Positions 35,427-44,567 of a stretch of DNA of 64,000 bases are shown here, piece after piece. The notes below the pieces were generated by a model that made no database searches, was not told the origin of the DNA, and was given only the letters and a program-made list of their open reading frames with translations. The stretch is from Cupriavidus basilensis (GTDB taxonomy: Bacteria; Pseudomonadota; Gammaproteobacteria; Burkholderiales; Burkholderiaceae), in NCBI RefSeq assembly GCF_000876015.1, contig NZ_BBQM01000018.1, positions 1-64,000 of the forward strand, read 5' to 3'. Positions within the stretch are counted from its first letter, which is position 1, and each line of letters starts with the position of its first letter. The position numbers were made by a program, and so were the translations under genes.

Positions 35427-36087
35427 CAGTTTATACTCCACTCCATTTAAAAACCCTCGCAAAAATCAATACTTCATTTCAGCAAATACCCAACGGGTAC
35501 GTAGCCCTGCAAATTCTGCTCGGAGCACAGCAAAGTATCGAAAGAATTATTAGGTTAGCACGAAGTGGTAGCAGAGTTGGTAGCAGCAGCATCGTATACT
35601 TGGTTCTCAGTGGGCTTCTAGTTAGTTCTGATGAGCTATTTGTTAGTTCATCAGAGATATAAAGTTAGTTCCCAAGCTAGCAAACTCGTTGGGAAGCACC
35701 GCACCCGATGCTACTGTGGAACCCCATGTCTCCATCAGGACTGCATGCGGGATGCTTGATGCCCCTCGGGATCTAGCGAAGACTGATAGCAGCGAGACTG
35801 GACAATTCGGAAGAATATGCCTGAGGCACAAGAGCCACAATAACGAAGGATGTTCACGACCAAGCTCCAGTAATGACTGGTCGTCCATCACCCTCCAATT
35901 TAGGAAAGTAATAAGGTAGCAGAGAAGTAGTATAGCAATGGAGAAATGGAGAAGTAGCAGAGAAATAATAACTCAACAAGGCAGCATGATATAGCAGCTC
36001 CAACAGTACCGGCAAGAATGAGCTGACTCGAAGTCGCCAACATGTTCCCTTTGATTGACCACCAGAGAACCTGATAAGGACGCGATC
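35427..36087. other. AT-rich intergenic region with iterons, possible replication origin
   Basis: No gene is seen in these 660 bases between divergent genes. It holds the GTTAGTTC iterons and hairpin, three copies of GTAGCAGAG (35568, 35916, 35954) and a purine-rich stretch at 35916-35970. The Gp2-like gene starts at its right end. Confidence 0.5.
35620..35671. repeat. Three iterons with an overlapping hairpin, candidate origin
   Basis: GTTAGTTC occurs at 35621, 35642 and 35664, a spacing of 21-22 bases (about two DNA turns). A perfect eight-base inverted repeat, TCTGATGA / TCATCAGA (35627-35634 and 35648-35655), lies across the first two copies. Iterons plus a hairpin upstream of a replication-type gene is the usual layout of an initiator binding site. 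Confidence 0.5.
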
Positions 36088-37254
36088 ATGCTGAACTCAA
36101 CAATCGACATACCCGATATACTCAGAGTCAACCATACTCCAACATGGGATGTCATCGAGGTAGAGGATGTACCAACCATATGGGAAGTTGGAGAGTACAG
36201 CAAACTGTTCAAGAAGCTTGTGAGCTTCCTCGAAGCCGTACTCTATACTCAGGACAAGGCCTATGTAATTCAGGAACGACATGGTCGACGGTCAGTAAAG
36301 GAGTGCTCAAAGCTGGCAACCCACTTCCGTCACTTCGGTTATCTGCATAGCGTGCTCTTTGAGCACTATGTCTACACGCCGGATATTGAGCTATTCCGTC
36401 GCTGCCATATAACCCACCCTGGAATTGGAGCTTGCTTATTTACTAGTCCTCGACGGTATGTCGCTGACGGGCGCATGGAGGCCGAGGTATTCGATGAGTT
36501 CATTGCGTACCTACGCGATGAAGCCATCCGATTGGGAATCAAGAAAGAGCTCCACGACTGGCGGTACGGACAGACAAGCATACAGCGAGAGCTCATTAAG
36601 GCTTACCTTCGTACTATGCCGATCCGAACGACGAAGCTCCTGGCTGTCCGTTGTGAACTGCAATACAGGGAAGAGGCAGTTACTGAGGAAGATATTGTCT
36701 TTCGGGAGGCCTTCGGTACTCACATGGGCATCGAGCGCTCTCACATTCACGATAAATACAGGGCCGAATATCGAGGTCGAATCGACATCAAGGAGGCCAT
36801 GAATCATCGGAAGCGCTTCTTCTCCAACCCTCATGGGAAAGATGCCGAACTCTTCAAATATCTCATTGGCTATGTCTGGAAGATCGAACAATCGACAGCC
36901 ATTCATCACCATGTCCTGCTCATTTTCGATGGCCAGAGGGTTCGAGATGATATTCAACGCATCGAACACGTGTTCAATCGGTGGGAGGCGATAACCGGTG
37001 ATGCCGGGTATGGTCACAGTACTCACTATCGGAAGAAAGTGCTGATCGATCAAGGTCGGTGGGACTTCGGAAACATTGACTGCCGAGATACCGCAGCGCT
37101 CGAGAGAATGATCGACAACGTTGCCGAGTACTTCACGAAGGACGGCCAACTTCTTCGTGTAAAACCCAGTCTCAAAGCACGCGCGCTGACGATGGGCCGT
37201 GCGATAAAAAAGCGTACTAAAGGGCCTGGGCGCCCTCGCTCGACTCCTTGCTGA
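36088..37254 (+). CDS. Inovirus Gp2 / YagK-YfjJ-family replication-type protein
   Basis: A 388-residue protein. The C-terminal half carries the family pattern: KYLIGYVWKIEQ, then the histidine cluster HHHVLLIFDG, then the RWDFGNIDCRD and YFTKDGQLLRVKP segments. Members occur in filamentous phage remnants and satellite elements and are thought to act in DNA replication. I use ATG 36088 with AAGGA eight bases upstream. Codon use is more AT-rich than in the metal genes. The iteron/hairpin region 400 bases upstream may be its target. No coat or export genes of a full inovirus are present. Confidence 0.8.
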   Translation: MLNSTIDIPDILRVNHTPTWDVIEVEDVPTIWEVGEYSKLFKKLVSFLEAVLYTQDKAYVIQERHGRRSVKECSKLATHFRHFGYLHSVLFEHYVYTPDIELFRRCHITHPGIGACLFTSPRRYVADGRMEAEVFDEFIAYLRDEAIRLGIKKELHDWRYGQTSIQRELIKAYLRTMPIRTTKLLAVRCELQYREEAVTEEDIVFREAFGTHMGIERSHIHDKYRAEYRGRIDIKEAMNHRKRFFSNPHGKDAELFKYLIGYVWKIEQSTAIHHHVLLIFDGQRVRDDIQRIEHVFNRWEAITGDAGYGHSTHYRKKVLIDQGRWDFGNIDCRDTAALERMIDNVAEYFTKDGQLLRVKPSLKARALTMGRAIKKRTKGPGRPRSTPC

Positions 37255-37291
37255 TCAGATACTGAGCCACTGCCAATGCCTCCAAGTGCTT

Positions 37292-37753
37292 TCATACGGA
37301 CATTCTTGGTGGCCACACATGTGTCTCCGCCTGGCAGCTTTGACACCACGCATATAGCGCGTCGTACATCACCATGCCGTGTTCAAGCATTTCATGGTCG
37401 TCGGCGAAAACGTGAGACAGTCCCAATGAAATCGCATAGAGCCCGCTGGACTGCGGCGTCAGGTCCAGCCGTGATGTATCCGCGCCGCGCACGACTCCGG
37501 CCATTTGCTGCAGGGCCGGATCACCACCAAGGTTGTACTTGGCGAGGAAGGCATCGAAGCTGCAAAGCTCGCCCACATGCGTAAGTTCGACACCGGGGAT
37601 GTCATAGGGAACTGCGCCACTCTCGTTGGCGATGCGCAGGACATCCCCGGCCTGCACGTACAAGAAGTCCGGTGTTTCGTCGATAAAGCGCGCGATCAGC
37701 CAAGGACAGGCGATACGATCGATCTTGGGGCGCTCCCGCGTAATCCATTGCAT
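37292..37753 (-). CDS. Stand-alone ChrB C-terminal-domain protein
   Basis: A 153-residue protein matching only the C-terminal domain of ChrB: DRIACPWLIARFID here against DRIACAWLIRRFID in the full-length ChrB encoded 2 kb upstream, and THVGELCSFDAFLA against THVGDRVSFEVLLA. It is the last gene of the chr operon, 11 bases after the superoxide dismutase gene, with a GGAGG-like site. Function is unproven; a role in chromate sensing or reduction is inferred from context. It lacks the N-terminal domain of ChrB. Confidence 0.85.
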   Translation of the reverse strand: MQWITRERPKIDRIACPWLIARFIDETPDFLYVQAGDVLRIANESGAVPYDIPGVELTHVGELCSFDAFLAKYNLGGDPALQQMAGVVRGADTSRLDLTPQSSGLYAISLGLSHVFADDHEMLEHGMVMYDALYAWCQSCQAETHVWPPRMSV

Positions 37754-37764
37754 GACAGCCTCCG

Positions 37765-38376
37765 CTAGTTTGCGGGATGAACAGCTTGCTGCTGTAGGGC
37801 CGCCAGACGGTCGGCCACGTGTTTCCAGTGGATGTTCTGCATGAACGCGTCCACATAGGCCGCTGCCTTGGCGCCGTAGTCCATCTGGTAGGAGTGCTCG
37901 TACATATCGAGCGCCAGGATGGGTGTAGCACCTGCGAGCGTATGGGCGTGATCCGACGCCCACTGGTTGACGAGGCGCCGGTTGCGCGGCGAGTAGGTGA
38001 GCAATACCCATCCCGAGCCGCCGCCAAGCGCCTTGCCCATTGCCGTGAATTCGGCTTGCCAGCGTGCGAGCGAACCGAAATCGCGCTCGATAGCGGCCTT
38101 CAGATTGCCTTCCAGCGGCCCACCATCACCTAGGCTGTCGAAATAGACCTCATGCAAGATCATCGAGTTTGTGGCGAGCAGTTCCTCGCGCTTCAACCCA
38201 TTGAGCACGAACACGGGCGAGGTCGCCGCATCCATGACAGCAAGCTCGGCCGCAATGGCGTTAAGTCGCTTTACCGCACCACCATAGTTGTTCTCGTAGT
38301 GACTGACGATCAGTTTCTCGGACAGGCCAGGCAGCCTGGCTGAATCGCATGAGAGCGGTGTCATCTGGTAAATCAT
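37765..38376 (-). CDS. chrC: Fe/Mn superoxide dismutase of the chromate operon (ChrC)
   Basis: A 203-residue superoxide dismutase. Metal ligands are visible as His26 (SHYENNYGG), His75 (ILHEVYFD), Asp157 and His161 (LDMYEHSYQMDYG). The N-terminal segment is shorter and more divergent than in housekeeping SodB, as in ChrC proteins. It should remove superoxide formed while chromate is reduced. It lies 18 bases after chrA in the same operon. No signal peptide, so cytoplasmic. Confidence 0.88.
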   Translation of the reverse strand: MIYQMTPLSCDSARLPGLSEKLIVSHYENNYGGAVKRLNAIAAELAVMDAATSPVFVLNGLKREELLATNSMILHEVYFDSLGDGGPLEGNLKAAIERDFGSLARWQAEFTAMGKALGGGSGWVLLTYSPRNRRLVNQWASDHAHTLAGATPILALDMYEHSYQMDYGAKAAAYVDAFMQNIHWKHVADRLAALQQQAVHPAN

Positions 38377-38394
38377 GGCGTCTCCTGTGGCAAG

Positions 38395-39600
38395 TCAGTG
38401 ATGCAGCAGCGGATAGGCCACGAGCCCGATCAAGGCAGCACCCGCAACGATCATGGGCTCGGACAGCTTCTTGAACTTCAGCAGCAGCGCAACGGTGACT
38501 AGCGCCAGCAGCACGGTGGGAATATCGACGATCGAGCGCTTGGCGAGCACGATGACCGCTCCTGTAATGGCACCGATGGCCGCTGCGGTAACGCCATCCA
38601 CGAACGCCAGGATGCCCGGCAGCTTGCCGTACTTCTTGAAGTACGGCGCCGGCAGAATCGTGAAGAGGTAGCACGGCAGGAATGTCGCAGCCGCTGCCAC
38701 GCAGGCGCCTGGCAGGCCCGCGACCAGATAGCCAATGAAGCCGACGGTGATGACGACCGGGCCAGGCGTGATCATTGCCACCGCCACGGCGTCGACAAAC
38801 TGCTTGTCGTTCAACCAGTGGTGTTCCGTCACCACACCGCCGTACAAGAACGGCACGATGGCGAGCCCCGAACCGAAGACGAACGCGCCGGCTTTGGCAA
38901 AGAACACACCGATCTGCGAGAGCAGAGGCCAGTCCACAGTGCTCAGCAGGTTGCTCGCCGCCGGCAAGGGCATTGCGGCTATCGCATTCAGCTTGCCTTG
39001 ACGCAGCCACTTGGGCGGCGCACGCCAAAACCAGACCAGCACGCCGGCCGCGAGAAACAACCAGGCCACCTCCGACTCCGTAATGACCGTCACTGCGGTG
39101 AGAACCAGGTAGATGAACCACAGCAGTTTGTCTTTGCCCACGCTCTTCTTGGTCAGCTTGTAGGCACTGATCGCGATGATGCCGATGACGGCCGCACCCA
39201 CGCCATAGAACACCGACTGCATCCACGTCAGCCCACCGAAGCGCACGTACGCCCAGCCGAGCGCCAGCACTATCAGGAAGGATGGCAACACAAAGGCGAT
39301 CCCGACGAGCGTGGCACCCAGGATGCGGTAGTGCACATAGCCAAGATAGATCGCCAACTGGGCCGCCAGCGGCCCTGGCGCCAGTTGTGCCAGCGCGATG
39401 CCCTCCTTATAGTCGGCATCGGTGATCCACTGCCGCGCATCGACCAGGTCACGGTGCATGTAGCCGGCGAGGGCCACCGGGCCGCCAAAGCCCAAGGTGC
39501 CAAGCCGCAGGAAGTAAAGCACCAGTTGCCGTAGCGTGTATCCGGGGCGCTTCTGAGTTGACTGCGCCGAGGAGGTATCGGTTGGTTGGGGCGAGTTCAT
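38395..39600 (-). CDS. chrA: Chromate efflux transporter ChrA
   Basis: A 401-residue inner-membrane protein of the long-chain CHR family, built of two homologous halves. Each half has the family motifs, e.g. GTLGFGGPVALAGYM with LAPGPLAAQLA in the first, and FGSGLAIVPFLYG with MITPGPVVITVGFIGYL in the second. Ten or more hydrophobic segments are seen. It exports chromate from the cytoplasm. It is the second gene of chrB-chrA-chrC, 39 bases after chrB. Confidence 0.93.
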   Translation of the reverse strand: MNSPQPTDTSSAQSTQKRPGYTLRQLVLYFLRLGTLGFGGPVALAGYMHRDLVDARQWITDADYKEGIALAQLAPGPLAAQLAIYLGYVHYRILGATLVGIAFVLPSFLIVLALGWAYVRFGGLTWMQSVFYGVGAAVIGIIAISAYKLTKKSVGKDKLLWFIYLVLTAVTVITESEVAWLFLAAGVLVWFWRAPPKWLRQGKLNAIAAMPLPAASNLLSTVDWPLLSQIGVFFAKAGAFVFGSGLAIVPFLYGGVVTEHHWLNDKQFVDAVAVAMITPGPVVITVGFIGYLVAGLPGACVAAAATFLPCYLFTILPAPYFKKYGKLPGILAFVDGVTAAAIGAITGAVIVLAKRSIVDIPTVLLALVTVALLLKFKKLSEPMIVAGAALIGLVAYPLLHH

Positions 39601-39639
39601 CGTCAGCCTTGAAGGGTGAGCCTGATTGGTGGAAAGTGG

Positions 39640-40614
39640 TTAGCGCCTGCGGCTGCTGGAGAAATGCGCATGGAGCGAATCGAGGACATGGCTCATCTCG
39701 CCCAGCAGGGCATCGTCATCGGGCAGCCTCTCGCGGGCACCGGTCAGTACGGCCTCAAAGCCGCTCGCTTCCGCGACGGGCGTGCCGCCGATGTCGAGTA
39801 CATGAATCATCTGGCCGAGGCGCGTCAGTCCTTTGTCCTCGTCGAGCCCAAAGCTGGCGAGCAGCACCTCAAAAGAAACGCGGTCGCCGACATGCGTGAA
39901 GGTTGCGCCGTCGAAATCGAATCCCAGCGCGTCGTCCGGGCATTGGCGAACGTCGTCGAGCCAGAGAAACGTGGCATGGGGGTCGATGAAGCGCCGGATC
40001 AGCCAGGCACATGCGATCCGGTCCACCCAGAGGTGCCGGCGGGTTGCCCAGCGCCTTCCCTGATATTGGCTGGGATCGCGTCGCGGAATTCTGCCGGCTA
40101 CCTCGTGCGGTTCGCCCGGCGACAGCAGGATATCGACGGCCGCGTTGAAGTCGCGCCATTGCGCTTCCGCTCGCGCCGACGCGTCGTTGGGGAAAAAATC
40201 GATATGCCGGATCGCGTCGAATCCCCGGCCGTGACGGCGCACCAGGCGCAGCAGTTCCGCTTCGTCCGCGTCGCCCAACGTTGCGCGCGCGCCGGAGAGT
40301 TCGGCCGTCCAGGCCGCATACTCGGCAGACCGGTCGAACAATGCGCGATACTCGGCATCTTCCTGTGCATCTTTCGTCTGGACCGAGAGGATCCAGACTT
40401 TGCCGTCCTCGCTGGTCGCGTCCTCGGCCATCTTTTCGAGCTGGCCGCGCAATCCCGGCTGATCGGGCAAAAGATAGGCGCCATCGCGCAGTGGTGCGCC
40501 GCCGAGCGACTTGATGCCGCGCCACAGTCGCATGCGCGGAGTAGCGGACGATGTCGGCAGGCTGACGATCAGCAGCAGCCAGGTGGCCCGGGGGCTCGAT
40601 TGGAGAGGAATCAT
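39640..40614 (-). CDS. chrB: Chromate-responsive regulator ChrB
   Basis: A 324-residue protein. The N-terminal domain (1-150, starting PLQSSPRATWLLLIVSLPTS) is followed by the ChrB C-terminal domain (from about 180, RRHLWVDRIACAWLIRRFID). ChrB proteins act as chromate-dependent repressors or activators of the chr promoter. It heads the operon. A perfect palindrome 38 bases upstream of its start is the likely binding site, in a gap shared with the divergent nickel/cobalt operon. Confidence 0.92.
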   Translation of the reverse strand: MIPLQSSPRATWLLLIVSLPTSSATPRMRLWRGIKSLGGAPLRDGAYLLPDQPGLRGQLEKMAEDATSEDGKVWILSVQTKDAQEDAEYRALFDRSAEYAAWTAELSGARATLGDADEAELLRLVRRHGRGFDAIRHIDFFPNDASARAEAQWRDFNAAVDILLSPGEPHEVAGRIPRRDPSQYQGRRWATRRHLWVDRIACAWLIRRFIDPHATFLWLDDVRQCPDDALGFDFDGATFTHVGDRVSFEVLLASFGLDEDKGLTRLGQMIHVLDIGGTPVAEASGFEAVLTGARERLPDDDALLGEMSHVLDSLHAHFSSSRRR

Positions 40615-40651
40615 GCGCCAAGCGTAGCCGTCCGTAGCCTTGTCTTCAATG

Positions 40652-40669
40652 TTGTAGAGACCTCTACAA
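40652..40669. promoter_or_regulatory. Palindromic operator upstream of chrB
   Basis: TTGTAGAG and CTCTACAA form a perfect eight-base inverted repeat with a two-base spacer, 38 bases upstream of the chrB start. The likely ligand is ChrB. The site lies in the 134-base gap between chrB and the divergent cnrY-like gene, so it might also affect the latter. Confidence 0.7.
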
Positions 40670-40748
40670 TCTCGAAAATTGGATACAGGTGCGAGGGTGT
40701 TTGCTGTCGCGCGCCGTATTAGCTAGGTCAAGGGTATGGAGATGAGCA

Positions 40749-41036
40749 ATGGCTGACGTCGACGAATGGCTTAATAGCGCCTCAAAAATCACATTTGAGG
40801 CATCTTCCGGCACGCGCGTCGCAGCCATTCAGCAGCGCATCGCAGCAGAGCCGACGCAGGAAGTACTCGTGGCGCGCCACGATGTGTGGCGCGCTGTCCT
40901 GTGCGCTGCCGTTGCGGCGCTGGTGGCCTATGCGGCAATGGACCGGGTAGCGACGAGCCTGATGGTCAAGACAGCGCCGACATGGGTCGCCACGCCTTCT
41001 GCCGCGTCGCCGTTCGGCTTGCTGATAGGCGAATGA
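40749..41036 (+). CDS. cnrY: CnrY/NccY-like anti-sigma protein
   Basis: A 95-residue protein, the same length as CnrY. The N-terminal cytoplasmic stretch ([20 protein letters not shown]) should bind the ECF sigma factor; a single membrane helix follows at about 48-64 and a short periplasmic tail. CnrY holds CnrH inactive until CnrX senses metal. GGAG precedes the ATG. Its stop overlaps the cnrX start as ATGA. Identification relies on order and length more than on sequence. Confidence 0.82.
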   Translation: MADVDEWLNSASKITFEASSGTRVAAIQQRIAAEPTQEVLVARHDVWRAVLCAAVAALVAYAAMDRVATSLMVKTAPTWVATPSAASPFGLLIGE

Positions 41037-41479
41037 TGACGCCGCGAACTCGACGTCTATCCATTTCCACGCTGGTTGGAGCGCTGGTCGGCATCTCTGT
41101 GGCCATCGCAGGTGTCTATGCCACGCGTTCCGCGCATGACCGACATACCGACTTGCATGAAATGCTGCACGAAGCTGTGCCGCTCGACGCCAATGAGCGC
41201 GAAATTCTGGAGCTGAAAGAAGAGGCATTTGCGCAGCGCCGGCGGGAAATCGAGATGCGGTTGCGGGCTGCGAACGGCAAGCTGGCGGACGCCATTGCCA
41301 GAAATCCGAACTGGTCGCCCGAGGTGGAGGCCGCGATCCAAGAGGTCGAGCGCGCAGCCGGCGACCTGCAGCGCGCCACGTTGGTCCACGTGTTTGAAAT
41401 GCGTGCAGGCCTCAAGCCCGAGCATCGGCCTGCATACGACCACGTCCTTGTCGATGCGCTTCGCCGTGGATCGCAGTGA
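41033..41479 (+). CDS. cnrX: CnrX/NccX periplasmic nickel/cobalt sensor
   Basis: A 148-residue membrane-anchored sensor with one helix at about 12-30 and a periplasmic four-helix domain. The metal ligands known for CnrX are present at the same numbers: His42 and His46 in [10 protein letters not shown], Glu63, His119 and Met123 in [10 protein letters not shown]. Ni2+ or Co2+ binding would signal through CnrY to release the sigma factor. ATGA overlap with cnrY and GTGA overlap with cnrH show tight coupling. Confidence 0.93.
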   Translation: MMTPRTRRLSISTLVGALVGISVAIAGVYATRSAHDRHTDLHEMLHEAVPLDANEREILELKEEAFAQRRREIEMRLRAANGKLADAIARNPNWSPEVEAAIQEVERAAGDLQRATLVHVFEMRAGLKPEHRPAYDHVLVDALRRGSQ

Positions 41480-42051
41480 ATCTGGACGACGCGGACAGGC
41501 TGCTCGCCCGACAGGCGGCTGACGGCAACCAGCGCGCATTCGGCCAGCTCGTGGAACGACATGGCATCGCCCTGGCCCAGGCTGCGCGCAGTTTCGGCGT
41601 TCCCGAAACCGACATTGACGACGTCGTGCAGGATACCTTTGTCGCCGCATGGCACGCGCTTGATGATTTCGATCCGGACAGGCCATTCCGCGCCTGGCTT
41701 TTCCGTATTGGGCTGAACAAGATGCGGGACCTGTATCGCTTCCGGCGCGTCAGGCAATTTCTTTTTGGTGCCGAGGACCTTGGCGAAATGGAGCTAGCAG
41801 GCGGCGTCGCCAATGAAGAGCCCGGCCCGGAACAGCGCGTGGCGGCTCGCCGGGATCTGGCGCGTGTGATCAGGACCCTGGACAAGCTGGACAGGAGCTC
41901 GCGCGAAGCCATCGTGCTGACGGCCATTGTAGGGATGTCCCAGCCGGAGGCGGCAGCCGTGCTGGGGATGAGCGCGAAGGCCGTCGAAGGGCGAATCGCG
42001 CGCGCGCGGGCCAAACTTGCCGCCGTGCTCGAAACCGTCTTGGAAAAATAA
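41476..42051 (+). CDS. cnrH: ECF sigma factor CnrH/NccH
   Basis: A 191-residue sigma-70-family factor, the same length as CnrH. Region 2 is seen in [20 protein letters not shown] and [14 protein letters not shown], and region 4 in [20 protein letters not shown]. It starts with GTG overlapping the cnrX stop. It should transcribe the cnrY and cnrC promoters when nickel or cobalt releases it from CnrY/CnrX. Confidence 0.92.
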   Translation: MNLDDADRLLARQAADGNQRAFGQLVERHGIALAQAARSFGVPETDIDDVVQDTFVAAWHALDDFDPDRPFRAWLFRIGLNKMRDLYRFRRVRQFLFGAEDLGEMELAGGVANEEPGPEQRVAARRDLARVIRTLDKLDRSSREAIVLTAIVGMSQPEAAAVLGMSAKAVEGRIARARAKLAAVLETVLEK

Positions 42052-42126
42052 AACTGGAACTCGCCGAGGGGAAGCACCGACCTGCCTCGTATAGAGAGGG
42101 ATAGCCGTCAACCGTCTCTCCTTTCG

Positions 42127-43383
42127 ATGAAACAGGTGAACCTTTCGTTGCTTTGTCGACCTCGCTACATCGGCGCCGCAGTGTGGCTCGTGCCCGCAGC
42201 GTTGAGCCATGCCGCCGAGGCGCCTCCCTATTCGAATTTGTTGCAGCAATCGCTGGCACTTGCCCCGGCAATGGTTGCGCAGGCCGCCGATGTTCGAGCT
42301 GCCGGCGCAGATGCTGCCCAAGCGCGGGCGTGGCTCAATCCGCGGGTCGATACCGTGCTCGAGAACCTAGGCGCCCCGGCCAGCGATGGCGTGAGTCAGC
42401 GCCAGAACACCTACTCGATCACGCAGCCCTTTGAAATCGGGGGCAAGCGGGGAGCCCGCGTCGCGGTCGGCGAGCGCAACTTTGCCGCCGCACAGGCGCG
42501 GGAGCGGCAGGCGCAGGTAGCCTATGCCGCGGAACTCGCCGTCGCTTACGCAACGGCGGAAGCCATGCTGGGTCGCCAAGCGCTGGCAACCGAGAACCTG
42601 GCGCGCGCCAATGAGGAACTGGCAGCCGCGCGCGCCCTAGTCGATTCCGGGAAGGAGGCCAGCTTGCGCAGCGCGCAGGCAAAGGCCAGCGTGGCAGCGG
42701 CGCAGGCCACCGAGGCCGCAGCCATCAACGACGCCACGCAGGCTCTGGCAAGGTTGTCCGCGATGTCTGGCGCCGCTGAGCCCTACACCGCCCTTGCCAG
42801 TTCATTGCTGACCGCACTGCCAGCCATCCCGGGCGCATCCATGACGATCGGCGAGTCGCCGTCGGTGCGGGCCGCCGAAGCAGAACGCAGTGCGCTGGAC
42901 GCACAGGTGGATGTCGAAAGACGGCGCTGGATTCCCGACGTCGGGGTCAGCGCTGGCATACGGCGTTACGGCTGGACCAATGCCAGTGGCTACGTGGTAG
43001 GTGTCACGGCCTCCATTCCGTTGTTCGACCAGAACCGCAACGGCATCAACGCCGCCGTCGAGCGAGTTGCGGCCGCCCAGGCGCGGCTGGACAGCGTCCG
43101 GCTGGAAGCCAATGCCGCGCGTCAGTCCGCCGTATCCCAGGTGGCCACAACGGAAAAGCAGCTCGTCGCGGCCAGCGAAGGAGAACAGGCCGCTGCACAA
43201 GCCTATCGCATGGGGCGCATTGGCTATGAATCAGGCAAGACGCCGCTAATGGAACTGCTGGCCGTGCGCCGTGCATTGGTCGAAGCCCGGCAACTGACGA
43301 TCGACGCGCGCCTGGCGCGCGTGCGCGCTCTGGCGGCGCTGGCTCAGGTGGACGGCCGCCTGGCATTTGAGGAATCACGATGA
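42127..43383 (+). CDS. cnrC: Outer-membrane channel of the nickel/cobalt RND pump (CnrC/NccC)
   Basis: A 418-residue TolC-like protein with a signal peptide (1-30, cleavage near SHAAEA), two outer-membrane efflux repeats, and helical hairpins rich in Ala and Gln. It forms the exit duct for the CnrCBA pump. It starts 75 bases after cnrH; this gap has a CGTATA element near 42087 that could be an ECF-type -10 box. Its stop overlaps the next gene. Confidence 0.9.
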   Translation: MKQVNLSLLCRPRYIGAAVWLVPAALSHAAEAPPYSNLLQQSLALAPAMVAQAADVRAAGADAAQARAWLNPRVDTVLENLGAPASDGVSQRQNTYSITQPFEIGGKRGARVAVGERNFAAAQARERQAQVAYAAELAVAYATAEAMLGRQALATENLARANEELAAARALVDSGKEASLRSAQAKASVAAAQATEAAAINDATQALARLSAMSGAAEPYTALASSLLTALPAIPGASMTIGESPSVRAAEAERSALDAQVDVERRRWIPDVGVSAGIRRYGWTNASGYVVGVTASIPLFDQNRNGINAAVERVAAAQARLDSVRLEANAARQSAVSQVATTEKQLVAASEGEQAAAQAYRMGRIGYESGKTPLMELLAVRRALVEARQLTIDARLARVRALAALAQVDGRLAFEESR

Positions 43384-44567
43384 TGAAAAACGAGCGCCGG
43401 TCTGTGAACTGGCCGATGGTTGCGGGGGCGGCCGCAGTGGCGGCGGCTGTGGGTTTCGGTGCAGCGCGCCTGTCGGGATCGGAGAAGTCCTCCGCATCCT
43501 CGCTGGCAGCAGAAGTACAGAAGCCGGAAGCCGCCGCGAAGAAGCCCAGTGAACAGGAGGTCAAGATACCTGCCGCCTACCTTGCGGCCGCCAACATCGC
43601 CGTGGAGCCGGTGGCGAGCGCGGCAGTCGGCACGGAAATCCTGGCGCCGGCCACGGTGACAGCCGTGCCAGGCAGCGAAGCGGCCATCGCGTCGCGCGCC
43701 GCCGGCGCGGTGCAGCGCATCCAGCGCCGGCTCGGCGATGTCGTGCACGCGGGCGACGTGCTGGCCGTGGTCGATAGCCCCGACGCGGCTGCTATGGCGG
43801 CCGAGCGCAAGGTCGCGCAGGCCAAGGCCGATCTGGCGCGCAAGACCTACGAGCGCGAGGTGACGCTGTTCCAGCAAGGCGTCACGCCGCGCCAGGAAAT
43901 GGAAGCGGCAAAGGCCGCGCTCGATGTCGCCCAAGCCGAGGCGCTGCGTGCTGCGACGGTGGCCCAGTCCGCGCATCTGTCCAGCGACGGGCGCTCGGTG
44001 GCGGTCGTGAGCCCGATTGCGGGCAAGATCACGGCGCAATCCGTGACGCTCGGCGCCTTCGTGGCCCCCCAGGCGGAGCTCTTCCGTGTGGCCGGAGCCG
44101 GCGCCGTGCAGGTGGAGGCCGCCGTGACCGCCGCCGACACGAGCCGCATTGCCGCTGGCAGCGACGCCACGATCCTGCTAGCCAACGGCTCGCCGCTACC
44201 AGCGCGCGTACAGGCCGTCACGCCGACGGCAACAGGCGCCGCGCGCGCCGCGACCGTGGTCGTGGAGCCGGTGCGGCCGACCGATCGCCTCGTCGTGGGC
44301 GAAGGTGTGCAAGTGCGCCTGCGCACGGCGGCGAGCGAGGCCGCGTCCCTTTCGGTGCCAGAAGACGCCGTACAGAACCTCGATGGCCGTGACGTCCTGT
44401 TCGTTCGCACGCAGGACGGCTTCCGCCCAAGGGCCGTGCTGGTTGGGACCCGTAGCGGCGGCGCGGCACAGATCCTCTCCGGCGTGCGGGCTGGTGAACA
44501 GGTGGCCACCCGCAACGCCTTCCTGGTCAAGGCGGAAATGAACAAGGGCGGCGGGGACGAGGAATGA
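43380..44567 (+). CDS. cnrB: Periplasmic adaptor of the nickel/cobalt RND pump (CnrB/NccB)
   Basis: A 395-residue HlyD/CzcB-family membrane-fusion protein, equal in length to CnrB. It has an N-terminal anchor (about 12-30), the lipoyl half-motif ASRAAGAVQRIQRRLGDVVH, a helical hairpin (about 135-200), the second lipoyl half (VVSPIAGKITAQSVTLGAFV) and beta-barrel domains. The ATG overlaps the cnrC stop; a second ATG three bases later is also possible. Confidence 0.92.
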   Translation: MMKNERRSVNWPMVAGAAAVAAAVGFGAARLSGSEKSSASSLAAEVQKPEAAAKKPSEQEVKIPAAYLAAANIAVEPVASAAVGTEILAPATVTAVPGSEAAIASRAAGAVQRIQRRLGDVVHAGDVLAVVDSPDAAAMAAERKVAQAKADLARKTYEREVTLFQQGVTPRQEMEAAKAALDVAQAEALRAATVAQSAHLSSDGRSVAVVSPIAGKITAQSVTLGAFVAPQAELFRVAGAGAVQVEAAVTAADTSRIAAGSDATILLANGSPLPARVQAVTPTATGAARAATVVVEPVRPTDRLVVGEGVQVRLRTAASEAASLSVPEDAVQNLDGRDVLFVRTQDGFRPRAVLVGTRSGGAAQILSGVRAGEQVATRNAFLVKAEMNKGGGDEE

